A DNA stretch of 32,665 nucleotides from Erythrobacter sp. SCN 62-14 (GCA_001724215.1 MEDW01000017.1:1-32665); one strand, 5' to 3'. Positions 1 through 8,600 are shown, counted from the first letter of the stretch. The notes: generated by a model from the letters alone, not told the origin. Program-made: numbers and translations.

Positions 1-18
1 ATTAGGACTGCACGCGCC

Positions 19-783
19 CTAGAATTGAACCCGTTGCGTGAACCCGCCGTCAACGACGATGTTCGCGCCGGTCATGTAAGGCACCGCCGGGCTGGCGACA
101 AAGACGATGGCCTTGGCGACTTCCACCGGCTCACCAAAGCGGCCCATTGGCATCTTGGCGAGCGTGGAATCATAGAGCGGCTTCATGTGCTCTTCGATCA
201 CTTCCCAGTTGCCGCCCTTGTAATAGACCGCACCGGGCGAGACAGTGTTCACACGAATGCCCTTGGGCGCGAGCGCCTGGGAAAGCTGCGAGGCATAGGT
301 GATGAGCGCGGCCTTGATCGCGTTGAAGGGATTAGGCGCGATGAAGGTTTCCAGCGCTGCCGTGCTCGATAGCATGACGATCGAGCCGGTGTCCGAAGCC
401 TCAAGATAAGGCGTCAGCGTCTCAACCGCGAAGGCCGCGCCTTTCAGATCCATATCGAGGCAGGCCTGCCAATCGCCCGCCCCGCCCGTGCCCGAAGCGC
501 TGGCGGTGTGGACGAAAATATCGCAGCCGCCCAATTCGCCGGCCGCCTTTTCAAGCCATGCCTGATAGGCGTCCGTGCCGCTTGCCATGTCGAAGACTTC
601 GGCAAAGACCTTGCCGGGGCCAGCGGCGTCAATCTCGGCCTTGGCAGCCTCGATCTTGTCTTCCTTGCGGCTGAAAAAGGCGACGTCTGCGCCTTCGGCT
701 GCAAACAGTTTCAAGGAGTGCAGGCCAAGGCCGTGCGCCCCGCCGTTCATGATGACTTTCTTGCCCTTAAGTCCCAGATCCAT
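19..783 (-). CDS. SDR family oxidoreductase with substituted catalytic residues
   Basis: 254 aa, the usual length of a classical short-chain dehydrogenase/reductase: a cytosolic, Rossmann-fold, NAD(P)-dependent enzyme. The N-terminal dinucleotide motif is GGAHGLG (residues 14-20), the conserved Ser pair lies at 139-140 (MLSS), and the C-terminus ends in the family's typical TGANIVVDGG. The start ATG is preceded by a purine-rich AGGGAGAGG at good spacing. The active site is odd. The position normally occupied by the Tyr of YxxxK is Phe153 (FNAIK, Lys157 kept), the helix-4 Asn position is Asp112 (DMDLKG), and the usual NNAG is replaced by HTASASG. The substrate is unknown. It may be a divergent dehydrogenase or a non-reducing member. 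SDR membership is certain; activity is not. Confidence 0.93.
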   Translation of the reverse strand: MDLGLKGKKVIMNGGAHGLGLHSLKLFAAEGADVAFFSRKEDKIEAAKAEIDAAGPGKVFAEVFDMASGTDAYQAWLEKAAGELGGCDIFVHTASASGTGGAGDWQACLDMDLKGAAFAVETLTPYLEASDTGSIVMLSSTAALETFIAPNPFNAIKAALITYASQLSQALAPKGIRVNTVSPGAVYYKGGNWEVIEEHMKPLYDSTLAKMPMGRFGEPVEVAKAIVFVASPAVPYMTGANIVVDGGFTQRVQF

Positions 784-901
784 GACGCGCCTCTCCCTTG
801 CCGTTGGTTATCGCACAGGGGATAGCCGAGCCAACCCCCAAGGCGCACTCGTCAATTTTGTGGGGTGGCAGCAAGCAGATCGGGAAACTCGGCGCTCTGC
901 T

Positions 902-918
902 CACCGCGCGGCGCGGTG
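902..918. repeat. Perfect GC-rich inverted repeat
   Basis: CACCGCGC, one G, then GCGCGGTG, with a further ctcac/gtgag-like flank extending to about 925. No U-tract follows on either strand, so it is not a standard intrinsic terminator. Apart from this repeat, nothing recognisable lies between the SDR start and the pseudogene at 1005. Confidence 0.5.
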
Positions 919-1004
919 CTGGTGAGGAAATATAAACACACTATGGTTAATGCGGCAGCCTGTTCGGTTGAGCATTAATGCCAGCAGGGTGCGGAGCCGC
1001 AGGT

Positions 1005-1200
1005 GTGATCCGTGTATTTTACGACGGCGAGTGCCCCTTTTTGCTCCCGCTAGGTCCAGATGATGCGCCTGCAACGCAGCGACGACGTGCAACTGATCGA
1101 TCTGCGCCAGAATGATGCCTGGCGCGAAGACCTGCTGGCGGCCGGTTTCAATCTGGATGGCGGGATGGTGGTCGAGGATCGCGGCCTGCGCATTTGGCGG
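1005..1200 (+). pseudogene. Broken DCC-family (DUF393, YuxK-like) thiol-disulfide oxidoreductase
   Basis: The family normally begins with a (I/V)xxYDGECPFC motif carrying a redox-like CxxC. Here a GTG-started frame reads VIRVFYDGECPF and then shifts at a five-T run (1038-1042). If one T is removed, the frame reads CPFCSR, a TAG stop at 1051-1053 where the family usually has Tyr, and then VQMMRLQRSDDV and LLAAGFNLDGGMVVEDRGL, which match the family's next blocks. So there is one frameshift and one nonsense mutation within 15 bases. Homology is lost after about 1200, where the C-terminal half should be. The gene is not expected to give a functional protein. DCC assignment is from memory of the motif; the decay is read directly from the sequence. 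Confidence 0.75.
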
Positions 1201-1597
1201 GCAGTATGTTCTGGTCACTCTGGCAGCCTTGCCGCTGGTGCTGCCGTTTTGCTGGGCGATCTTGCGCTATGGCGCGGCGGTTGATCGCTCCAAAAGCCCA
1301 CTGCCTGTGATCGGCGTGATTGTGGGCGCGCTGTTTTTTCTCAATTGCTCCATGCCCTATCTGGGGCTCAAAACCGCGCAAACGCTTGTAGAGGATATCG
1401 ACCGCATCGTGATGCCCGATTGGGTCAATAAGTGGTTTCACTTTCAGGAAGTTGACCTCAATCAGCCAGAGATGTGCGGCGTTTGGAGCCAAGCCCCCTG
1501 GCCCCGACTTTTCGCACAAAGGCTCCCAAGCCTGAGGGGGATCGCCTTGCAATCAGGCCAAATTCGCGCAGACTTGAGTGCTGCAGCAGAATTATAA
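1196..1597 (+). pseudogene. Probable membrane-protein remnant fused to the DCC pseudogene
   Basis: This frame gives a hydrophobic helix (YVLVTLAALPLVLPFCWAIL), a second one (PVIGVIVGALFFLN), and then PYLGLKTAQT followed by MPDWVNKWFHFQE. I recall the PYLGLKT block from membrane proteins encoded next to DCC proteins, where an MFSNL-type segment normally follows; that segment is missing here. There is no start codon with a ribosome site, because the frame opens inside the DCC remnant. Likely protein similarity ends near 1459, and the rest up to the stop at 1595-1597 looks random. I read it as a second decayed gene joined to the first by a deletion. The family assignment is tentative. Confidence 0.4.
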
Positions 1598-1604
1598 TGG
1601 AAGA

Positions 1605-1679
1605 TGGTGCTGCTGGGGAGGATTGAACTCCCGACCTCACCCTTACCAAGGGTGCGCTCTACCACTGAGCTACAGCAGC
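1605..1679 (-). tRNA. tRNA-Thr (anticodon GGT)
   Basis: The reverse strand reads GCTGCTGTAGCTCAGTGG and so on. It folds into a complete cloverleaf: a 7-bp acceptor stem (GCTGCTG/CAGCAGC), a D-arm with AGCTCAGT..GGTAGAGC, a T-arm containing GTTCAATCC, discriminator A, and an encoded CCA at 1607-1605. The anticodon loop TTGGTAA gives GGT at 1647-1645, which reads threonine ACC/ACU codons. It is a single tRNA gene, not part of a cluster. Confidence 0.97.
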
Positions 1680-1722
1680 GCCGGTGGGCGCACCAAAAGG
1701 GGCGCGTCTCGACAGGCGCGCG

Positions 1723-1750
1723 CTATTGTCGCGCCGGGGCGTAATGTCAA
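1723..1750 (-). promoter_or_regulatory. Sigma-70-type promoter of tRNA-Thr
   Basis: On the minus strand a perfect -35 TTGACA (1750-1745) is followed after 16 bp by CAATAG (1728-1723) as the -10 element. The tRNA 5' end is 43 bp further on. The -35 is consensus and the -10 is imperfect, as is usual in alphaproteobacteria. Confidence 0.6.
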
Positions 1751-1793
1751 GCGGGGCTTGAATGGCGGGCCTCTTAGTTGCAAGGCGTTTCCC

Positions 1794-1952
1794 ATGAATG
1801 GACAGCCTCGCAACAAAGTTTCGCGTGAAGAGCGCCTCGCAGAGCAATTGCGCGCGAATCTGCGTCGCCGCAAGGCGCAAGCGCGCGCGATGAACGACAC
1901 AGGCAGCGAATCGGCTGCACAAAGGCTTTCCAAGCCTGCGGGCGACAGCTAA
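1794..1952 (+). CDS. Small basic protein of unknown function
   Basis: 52 aa from ATG 1794 to TAA. The first two thirds are strongly basic and helix-prone ([20 protein letters not shown]); the tail is Ser/Gly rich. There is no signal peptide, Cys or membrane segment. It ends 35 bp before gpmA on the same strand, so it probably shares the transcript. I recall similar short Arg-rich proteins next to gpmA in related sphingomonads, which supports it being a real gene, but no function is known to me. The basic helix could bind nucleic acid or ribosome; that is only a guess. Longer versions opening upstream would run through the tRNA gene and are rejected. Confidence 0.65.
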   Translation: MNGQPRNKVSREERLAEQLRANLRRRKAQARAMNDTGSESAAQRLSKPAGDS

Positions 1953-1987
1953 CGCGGCGGCTGGTTTTTCGGAGACCTTGTAAGACA

Positions 1988-2674
1988 ATGCCCAAGCTTA
2001 TCCTGATCCGCCACGGCCAGAGCCAGTGGAACCTTGAAAACCGCTTCACCGGCTGGTGGGATGTCGATGTGACCGAGCAGGGCGTTGCCGAAGCCAAAGC
2101 AGCCGGCGCGCTGATGAAGGAAAAAGGCGTGTTGCCGACGATCGGCTTCACTTCGCTCCAGACCCGCGCGATCAAGACGCTTAATCTGGCATTGGAAGAG
2201 GCGGGCCGCTTGTGGATCCCGGTGACCAAGGACTGGCGGCTCAATGAACGCCATTATGGCGGGCTGACCGGCCTTGATAAGCAGGAAACCCGCGAACGCC
2301 ACGGCGATGAACAAGTGCTGATCTGGCGGCGCAGCTTTGACGTGCCGCCGCCGCCGCTGGAGGCGGGCAGCGAGTTCGATCTTGCTTCCGATCCGCGCTA
2401 TGCGGGCATTCCGGTGCCCACCACCGAAAGCCTCAAGCTGACGATCGAGCGCGTGCTGCCCTATTGGGAAAGCGATATCCTCCCGGTTCTGGCGCGCGGC
2501 GAGACGGTGATTATCTCCGCCCATGGCAATTCCTTGCGCGCGCTGGTGAAGCACTTGTCGGGCATTTCCGATGACGACATCACGGGCCTTGAGATCCCCA
2601 CCGGCCAGCCGATCATCTATGATTTTGATGACGCGATGCAGCCGGGCGAACGCTATTATCTGAAGGACGCCTGA
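1988..2674 (+). CDS. gpmA: 2,3-bisphosphoglycerate-dependent phosphoglycerate mutase
   Basis: 228 aa, the normal size of bacterial dPGM. It interconverts 3- and 2-phosphoglycerate in glycolysis and gluconeogenesis in the cytosol. Visible motifs are [10 protein letters not shown] (residues 5-14) with the phosphorylated histidine, [12 protein letters not shown], the substrate loop [17 protein letters not shown], and the second catalytic histidine in [11 protein letters not shown]. The ATG lacks a close Shine-Dalgarno; a GGAG lies about 14 bp upstream. The stop TGA shares its A with the start of purE (TGATG), giving translational coupling. It is the first recognised enzyme of the long operon running to about 9546. 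Confidence 0.95.
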   Translation: MPKLILIRHGQSQWNLENRFTGWWDVDVTEQGVAEAKAAGALMKEKGVLPTIGFTSLQTRAIKTLNLALEEAGRLWIPVTKDWRLNERHYGGLTGLDKQETRERHGDEQVLIWRRSFDVPPPPLEAGSEFDLASDPRYAGIPVPTTESLKLTIERVLPYWESDILPVLARGETVIISAHGNSLRALVKHLSGISDDDITGLEIPTGQPIIYDFDDAMQPGERYYLKDA

Positions 2675-3180
2675 TGAACACAGCCAACGCCGCCAGCGAA
2701 GGGCAACGCGTTGCGATTGTCATGGGCAGCCAGTCCGACTGGCCAACCATGAAGCTTGCGGCCGAAGTGCTAGATGAACTCGAAGTCGAGTATGAGGCGC
2801 GCATCGTCTCGGCCCACCGCACGCCGGATCGCATGGCCGCCTTTGCCAAGGGAGCAGAAGGCGAAGGTTTTGGTGTGATCATAGCAGGCGCAGGCGGCGC
2901 GGCGCACCTGCCCGGCATGATCGCCAGCATGACGCACTTGCCGGTGCTGGGCGTGCCGGTGCAATCGCGCGCGCTGTCGGGCATGGATAGCTTGCTTTCC
3001 ATCGTGCAGATGCCAGCCGGAATCCCGGTCGGCACGCTGGCGATTGGTGAGGCGGGCGCGAAGAATGCAGGGCTTATGGCTGCTGCCATCCTTGCCCTGT
3101 CGGACAAGGATTTGTCAGAACGGCTACAGGATTGGCGCGCGGCGAAAAGTGCAGGCGTTGCCGAGGTTCCGGAAGGCTGA
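2674..3180 (+). CDS. purE: N5-carboxyaminoimidazole ribonucleotide mutase
   Basis: 168 aa. Class I PurE converts N5-CAIR to CAIR in de novo purine synthesis and works right after PurK. The diagnostic block is [15 protein letters not shown] near the N-terminus, followed by the active-site SAHRTPDRM and the [12 protein letters not shown] loop. Its start codon overlaps the gpmA stop by one base, and its own stop overlaps the purK start in the same TGATG arrangement. PurE and PurK should therefore be made in fixed ratio. Confidence 0.96.
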   Translation: MNTANAASEGQRVAIVMGSQSDWPTMKLAAEVLDELEVEYEARIVSAHRTPDRMAAFAKGAEGEGFGVIIAGAGGAAHLPGMIASMTHLPVLGVPVQSRALSGMDSLLSIVQMPAGIPVGTLAIGEAGAKNAGLMAAAILALSDKDLSERLQDWRAAKSAGVAEVPEG

Positions 3181-4247
3181 TGCTCGCTCCCGGCTCCACC
3201 ATTGGCATTCTGGGCGGCGGCCAGCTTGGCCGGATGATGGCCATGGCCGCGGTGCAACTGGGCTACCGCGTGGCAGGCTATGCGCCTGCGGGTGAGAATG
3301 TCGCGGTGGAGGTAAGCGCCTATTTCTGGGAAGCGGGCTGGGCTGACAGGAACGCGCTGGCTGAATTCGCGGCTGCGTGCGACGTGGTGACGTGGGAATT
3401 TGAAAACGTGCCGCTCGCCACCATCGCAGCAATCCCGCCCGCGCTGCTCGCCTGCCCGGCGCGCGCGCTCGAAGTGGCGCAGGATCGCCTTTCGGAAAAG
3501 CAATTTGCCGAAAATCTCGGCGGACGCGCTGCGCCTTTTGCCCGCGTTGAAAGCGATGAGGATTTCGCCCGCGCCCTTGAGCGCATCGGTGCGCCCGGCA
3601 TCCTCAAGACCGCGCGCGAAGGCTATGACGGCAAGGGCCAGTGGCGGATCGCTTCGGCGCATGAAGCAAGCGGGGTACGCTTTCCCGGCCAGCCTTGTGT
3701 CTATGAAGGCATGGTCGCCTTTGAGGCGGAATTCTCGGTGATCCTCGTGCGTTCGCGGGATGGCGAAGTGCGTTTCTGGAATTCGACCGCCAACCACCAC
3801 GAGGGCGGCATGCTCGCCCAATCCACCCTGCCCGCTGGCGCCTTGATCGAAGCCCAAGTGCCCGAAGCGCGCGCGCTTGCTGCCAAAATCGCCGAGGCGC
3901 TTGGTTATGTCGGCGTGCTGACAGTGGAATTCTTCGCCACGCGCGAAGGCCCGGTGTTCAACGAAATGGCCCCGCGCGTTCATAACTCGGGCCACTGGAC
4001 CATCGAAGGCGCGGCCACCAGCCAGTTTGAAAACCACATCCGCGCGATTGCGGGGCTCCCTTTGGGCAGCACCAAGACGCGCTTTGAAACCATCGAAATG
4101 CGCAACATCGTGGGGCCCGAGGCCCTTACCGCGCATCAGATTCTGGCCGAACAGGGCGAACCGCACCTCCACCTTTACGGCAAGCGCGAGGCGCGCGAGG
4201 GGCGCAAGATGGGCCATGTCACCCGCGTGGGGCGTCCGCTGTCGTGA
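3180..4247 (+). CDS. purK: N5-carboxyaminoimidazole ribonucleotide synthase
   Basis: 355 aa when started at the ATG in the TGATG overlap with purE; an in-frame upstream extension inside purE is rejected. This ATP-grasp enzyme uses ATP and bicarbonate to carboxylate aminoimidazole ribonucleotide. The N-terminal nucleotide-binding block TIGILGGGQLGRMMA, the ATP-grasp KTAREGYDGKGQW segment, EAEFSVI, and the EMAPRVHNSGHWTIEGA metal and substrate region are all present in order. It ends in a GTGA overlap with folA. Length and motifs fit the family well. Confidence 0.96.
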   Translation: MLAPGSTIGILGGGQLGRMMAMAAVQLGYRVAGYAPAGENVAVEVSAYFWEAGWADRNALAEFAAACDVVTWEFENVPLATIAAIPPALLACPARALEVAQDRLSEKQFAENLGGRAAPFARVESDEDFARALERIGAPGILKTAREGYDGKGQWRIASAHEASGVRFPGQPCVYEGMVAFEAEFSVILVRSRDGEVRFWNSTANHHEGGMLAQSTLPAGALIEAQVPEARALAAKIAEALGYVGVLTVEFFATREGPVFNEMAPRVHNSGHWTIEGAATSQFENHIRAIAGLPLGSTKTRFETIEMRNIVGPEALTAHQILAEQGEPHLHLYGKREAREGRKMGHVTRVGRPLS

Positions 4248-4747
4248 GCCCCGAAATCGTTCTGATCTATGCGCGCGCCGCCAATGGCGCGATTGGCAAT
4301 GAGGGCGATCTGCCTTGGCGCCTGCCTGCCGATCTTAAACGCTTCAAGGCGCTGACTATCGGCAAACCCATGGTGATGGGACGCAAGACCTTTGAAAGCC
4401 TGCCCGGCCTCTTGCCCGGCCGCCGCCACATCGTGCTCTCGCAGCGCGATGACTGGCGGCCCGAAGGCGCGGAAATGGCGACCTCCCGCGATCAGGCCAT
4501 CGCGCTCGCCACCCAAAACAATCAGACAGGCGAAATTGCCGTGATCGGCGGGGCGGCGATCTATGATCTGTTCTGGCCGATTGCCACCCGGATTGAGTTG
4601 ACCCAGATTCACGAGGATTACGCAGGCGATACCTTCATGAAGGCGCCCGGCCCCGATTGGGCGCTGGTGGCCGAGGATGCCCGCGCAGCCGAAGGCGCAT
4701 TCCCCGCCTTCACCTTTCAGACCTACCGCAAGAGCGAGGCGGCCTGA
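4244..4747 (+). CDS. folA: Dihydrofolate reductase
   Basis: 167 aa starting at GTG, which overlaps the purK stop (GTGA). It reduces dihydrofolate to tetrahydrofolate with NADPH, supplying one-carbon units used by purine and thymidylate synthesis. The landmarks are IVLIYARAANGAIGNEGDLPW (Met20-loop region with the LPW motif), MVMGRKTFESLPG (NADPH binding) and AVIGGAAIYDLF. The C-terminal strand TFQTYRK is normal. There is no fused thymidylate synthase. Its location after purEK puts folate recycling with the purine genes in one transcript. Confidence 0.96.
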   Translation: MSPEIVLIYARAANGAIGNEGDLPWRLPADLKRFKALTIGKPMVMGRKTFESLPGLLPGRRHIVLSQRDDWRPEGAEMATSRDQAIALATQNNQTGEIAVIGGAAIYDLFWPIATRIELTQIHEDYAGDTFMKAPGPDWALVAEDARAAEGAFPAFTFQTYRKSEAA

Positions 4748-5676
4748 TGCGCTGGCTCGATCATCGTGAGGCCATCCCTGCAACCTTGCGCGGCGCGGTG
4801 ATTGCGCTCGGCAATTTCGATGGCTTTCACCGCGGCCATCAGGCGGTGGCGGGTGAGGCAATCGCTTGGGCCCATGCCGAGGGCCGACCTTCGATTATCG
4901 CAACTTTCGATCCGCACCCGGTGCGCTTTTTCAAGCCTGATGTGGCCCCTTTCCGCCTCACCACACTGGAACAAAGGCAGGAATTGTATCTCGCCGCAGG
5001 CGCAACCGCGATGCTGGTGTTCCATTTCGACGCCGAACTGGCGGGCACGAGCGCAGAGGATTTCATCCAGCGCATTCTGATCGAACGCTTCGGCGCGCAT
5101 GGCGTGGTGACGGGCGGCGATTTCACCTTTGGCAAGGGCGCCAAAGGCAATGTCGCATTGCTGCGCACGCATGGGGCTGAGCTTGGCCTCCAATCGCGGG
5201 TGGTCGAGGCGGTGGCCGAGGGCGCAGAAGTCGTCTCATCCAGCCGCATCCGCACCGCTTTGCGCGAAGGCGATCCGCAATTGGCCGCGCGCTTGCTCAC
5301 CCGACCTTTCGCGATTCGCGGGATTGTGGAGCACGGCGACAAGCGCGGGCGCACCATCGGCTATCCCACGGCCAACTTGGCCATCGAAAATTATCTGCGC
5401 CCCAAATACGGAATTTATGCCGTGACGGGACGCATTCTCGCCACGGGCCAAGTGCTGCAAGGCGCCGCCAATATCGGCATCCGCCCGCAGTTTGAACCGC
5501 CCAAGGAATTGCTTGAACCCTACTTCTTCGATTTCTCCGGCGATTTGTATGGGCAGGAAATCGAGGTTGCCTTCCACCATTACCTGCGCGGGGAAGCGAA
5601 GTTTGACAGTCTCGAAGCTTTGATGGCGCAGATGGACAAGGATTGCGCCGAGGCCCGCCGCCTTCTAAGCGCCTGA
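4747..5676 (+). CDS. ribF: Bifunctional riboflavin kinase / FAD synthetase
   Basis: 309 aa from the ATG that overlaps the folA stop (TGATG). It phosphorylates riboflavin to FMN and adenylates FMN to FAD. The N-terminal nucleotidyltransferase domain shows ALGNFDGFHRGHQ (about residues 18-30) and TFDPHPVRFF; the C-terminal flavokinase domain shows GRTIGYPTANL (about 200-210), then YGIYAV and FDFSGDLYGQ. Five bases separate it from ileS. The ribF-ileS-lspA order is a widely conserved proteobacterial arrangement, which supports all three calls. Confidence 0.96.
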   Translation: MRWLDHREAIPATLRGAVIALGNFDGFHRGHQAVAGEAIAWAHAEGRPSIIATFDPHPVRFFKPDVAPFRLTTLEQRQELYLAAGATAMLVFHFDAELAGTSAEDFIQRILIERFGAHGVVTGGDFTFGKGAKGNVALLRTHGAELGLQSRVVEAVAEGAEVVSSSRIRTALREGDPQLAARLLTRPFAIRGIVEHGDKRGRTIGYPTANLAIENYLRPKYGIYAVTGRILATGQVLQGAANIGIRPQFEPPKELLEPYFFDFSGDLYGQEIEVAFHHYLRGEAKFDSLEALMAQMDKDCAEARRLLSA

Positions 5677-5681
5677 TCGCC

Positions 5682-8600
5682 ATGACCGAGCCCCGCGACC
5701 TTAAAGACACCGTCTTCCTGCCGAAGACTGATTTCCCCATGAAGGCAGGCCTTCCCGCCAAGGAGCCGGGGATTGCCGCGCGCTGGGAGGACATCGGGCT
5801 TTATCGCAAGCTGCGCGAGGCGCGCAAAGGCCGCGAGAAATTCATCCTCCATGATGGCCCGCCTTACGCCAATGGCGACATCCATATTGGCCATGCGCTC
5901 AACAAGGTGTTGAAAGACATGGTGGTGCGCAGCCAGAACCTGCTGGGCAAGGATGCGCCCTATGTGCCGGGCTGGGATTGCCACGGGCTGCCGATCGAAT
6001 GGAAGATCGAGGAGCAATACCGCAAGAAAAAGCTGAACAAGGACGAGGTTCCCGCCAAGGAATTCCGCGCCGAATGCCGCGCCTATGCGGCCGAATGGGT
6101 CAAGGTGCAGTCCGCGCAGTTCAAGCGGCTCGGCATCATGGGCGATTGGGACAATCCCTATCTCACCATGGATTTTCAGGCCGAGGCGACAATTGTTGCC
6201 GAATTGCTGAAGTTTGCGGAAGGCGGCAATTTGTATCGCGGGGCCAAGCCTGTGATGTGGTCGCCGGTGGAAAAGACCGCGCTCGCCGAAGCGGAAGTCG
6301 AATACGAGGACATCACCTCGACCCAGATCGATGTGGCGTTCGAGATCGTCGAGAGCCCGATCCCCGAGCTGGTCGGCGCCCACGCGGTAATCTGGACGAC
6401 GACGCCTTGGACGATCCCGGTCAATCAGGCTTTGGCCTTTGCGCCTGATGTCGAATACGCCGTTTGTCGCTTTGGTGATCGCATGGGTGACCACGAACGC
6501 ACTGCGCCGGAAGGTGCTGTGCTTGTCGCCGCAGGTTTGGTGGAGCAATTCGCAGGTCGGGTCGGGTTCCGGGTGATCCCGATGCATGTCATCAAAGGCG
6601 CAGACCTTGCCGGCACCCTCGCCCGCCACCCGATGCACCACCTCGGCGGGTTCTACGCCACCCCGCGCCCGCTGCTGCCCGGCGACTTCGTCACCACCGA
6701 CAGCGGCACCGGCCTCGTCCACATGGCGCCCGATCATGGCGAGGACGACTTCGATCTGTGTAAGGCGCACGGCATCAATCCCGTCTTCGCGGTGATGGAT
6801 GATGGGCGATATCGCGACGATTGGGGCTGGCTCGGCGCTGGCGATGTCGATGCGGACGGCAAGGAACGCCGCCGCGCGGTTATCAACCCCGGCTTCAACG
6901 CGCCCGATGGCCCGATCTGCTCCGACTTGCGCGAAGCGGGCGCGCTGCTTTCGGCAAGCGCCGATTACGCGCATTCCTACCCGCACTCGTGGCGTTCCAA
7001 GGCCAAGGTGATCTTCCGCTGCACCCCCCAATGGTTCGTGCCGATGGATCGCCCGCTCACCCACCTGCCCGCCAAGACCCCGGCGGAAAAGGCATGGGAA
7101 GGCGAAGGCGGCGCGATTGATCCGGCGGACGAAACGCTCTGCGCCTGGCCCACCTTGCGGGAACGCGCGATGGAGGAAATCGCCCGCGTTCAGTTCACCC
7201 CCGACAAGGGCCGCAACCGCATCGGCGCAATGGTCAAAGGGCGGCCCGACTGGGTGCTCTCCCGCCAGCGCGCATGGGGTGTGCCGATCACTTTGTTTGT
7301 GCGGCCCGATGGTTCTTACCTCGCTGACGCAGAAGTAAACGCGCGCATCATCGCCGCTGTCGAACAGGAAGGCGTCGATGCCTGGGACGAGGCGCGCAAG
7401 GCGGAATTCCTTGGGGGTGCCTATAACCCCGACGATTTCGAGATGGTCACCGACATTCTCGATGTGTGGTTCGATTCGGGCTGCACCCATGCCTTTGTGC
7501 TGGATTCGGGCCGCTGGCCGGACCTGCAATGGCCCGCCAACCTTTACCTCGAAGGGTCTGACCAGCATCGCGGCTGGTTCCAGTCGAGCTTGCTGCAATC
7601 CACCGCCACCCGCGGCCGCGCGCCTTACGATCAGATCCTCACCCACGGCTTCACCATGGATGCCAAGGGCAAGAAGATGTCGAAAAGCCTCGGCAACACC
7701 ATCAGCCCGCTAAAGGTGATGGAGGAATATGGCGCCGACATCATCCGCCTGTGGGCGCTTTCGGTGGATTTCACCGAGGATCACCGCATCGGCGATGAAA
7801 TCCTCAAAGGCGTGGGCGATCAATATCGCAAGCTGAGGAACACTTTCCGCTACCTGCTTGGCGCGCTCGATGGTTTCACCGAGGAAGAGCGGCTTGCGCC
7901 GGAGGAAATGCCCGAGCTGGAACGCTATATCCTCGCGCTGCTTGGCGAACTCGACGGCAAGATGCGCGCGGCGGCGGAAAGTTACGATTTCAACAGCTAC
8001 ACCCGCCTGCTGGTCGATTTCTGCAACGAGGATCTCTCGGCCTTCTTCTTCGATATCCGCAAGGATTGCCTCTATTGCGATGCGCCGGGCGATCCCACGC
8101 GCCGCGCCTATCGCTCGGTGCTCGACACGCTGTTCCACGCATTGGTTCGCTATGCCGCGCCCGTGTTGGTGTTCACGGCGGAAGAAGTGTGGATGAGCCG
8201 CTATCCCGATGGGCAAAGCGTGCACCTGCTCGAATGGCCCCAAGTGCCTGCCGCCGCGATTGATCGTGCCAAGTGGGACGCGCTGCGGGCGCTGCGCGCG
8301 CGCGTCACCGAAGCGATTGAGCCGCTGCGCCGCGACAAGACGATCCGTTCAAGCCTTGAAGCCGAGGTGGCAGTGCCCGCCAGCGCCGTGCCCGAAGGCG
8401 TCAGCGATGAGGCTCTCGCTGAAGTGTTCATCACCGCGACAGTCACGCGCGGGCAAGCAGGCGCGGTGATCGTCACCAAAACCACCCACCACAAATGCGC
8501 GCGCTGCTGGCGGCATCTGCCCGATGTGGCTTTCCCCGAAGGCGCGCTGTGCACCCGCTGTGACGAGGTGATAAGCGCCCTGGAACCGGCGACTGCATGA
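5682..8600 (+). CDS. ileS: Isoleucyl-tRNA synthetase
   Basis: 972 aa, type I bacterial IleRS, which charges tRNA-Ile and edits misactivated valine. HIGH is at residues 68-71 in PYANGDIHIGH, the CP1 editing domain shows TTTPWTIPVNQAL and GTGLVHMAPDHGEDDF, and KMSKS is at 665-669. The C-terminal zinc knuckle is intact (Cys939, Cys942, Cys957, Cys960). The start at 5682 gives the expected MTEPRDLKDTVFLPKT opening; an upstream extension would overlap ribF. The stop overlaps lspA by four bases (ATGA). Confidence 0.98.
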   Translation: MTEPRDLKDTVFLPKTDFPMKAGLPAKEPGIAARWEDIGLYRKLREARKGREKFILHDGPPYANGDIHIGHALNKVLKDMVVRSQNLLGKDAPYVPGWDCHGLPIEWKIEEQYRKKKLNKDEVPAKEFRAECRAYAAEWVKVQSAQFKRLGIMGDWDNPYLTMDFQAEATIVAELLKFAEGGNLYRGAKPVMWSPVEKTALAEAEVEYEDITSTQIDVAFEIVESPIPELVGAHAVIWTTTPWTIPVNQALAFAPDVEYAVCRFGDRMGDHERTAPEGAVLVAAGLVEQFAGRVGFRVIPMHVIKGADLAGTLARHPMHHLGGFYATPRPLLPGDFVTTDSGTGLVHMAPDHGEDDFDLCKAHGINPVFAVMDDGRYRDDWGWLGAGDVDADGKERRRAVINPGFNAPDGPICSDLREAGALLSASADYAHSYPHSWRSKAKVIFRCTPQWFVPMDRPLTHLPAKTPAEKAWEGEGGAIDPADETLCAWPTLRERAMEEIARVQFTPDKGRNRIGAMVKGRPDWVLSRQRAWGVPITLFVRPDGSYLADAEVNARIIAAVEQEGVDAWDEARKAEFLGGAYNPDDFEMVTDILDVWFDSGCTHAFVLDSGRWPDLQWPANLYLEGSDQHRGWFQSSLLQSTATRGRAPYDQILTHGFTMDAKGKKMSKSLGNTISPLKVMEEYGADIIRLWALSVDFTEDHRIGDEILKGVGDQYRKLRNTFRYLLGALDGFTEEERLAPEEMPELERYILALLGELDGKMRAAAESYDFNSYTRLLVDFCNEDLSAFFFDIRKDCLYCDAPGDPTRRAYRSVLDTLFHALVRYAAPVLVFTAEEVWMSRYPDGQSVHLLEWPQVPAAAIDRAKWDALRALRARVTEAIEPLRRDKTIRSSLEAEVAVPASAVPEGVSDEALAEVFITATVTRGQAGAVIVTKTTHHKCARCWRHLPDVAFPEGALCTRCDEVISALEPATA

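Noticed and set aside
2613..4217. 534-aa open frame on the minus strand
   Set aside because: Antisense to purE/purK, which carry clear motifs; long antisense frames are expected in GC-rich DNA. Its His/Arg-rich protein resembles no family.
5580..7646. 688-aa open frame on the minus strand
   Set aside because: Antisense to ileS; no domain and no ribosome site.
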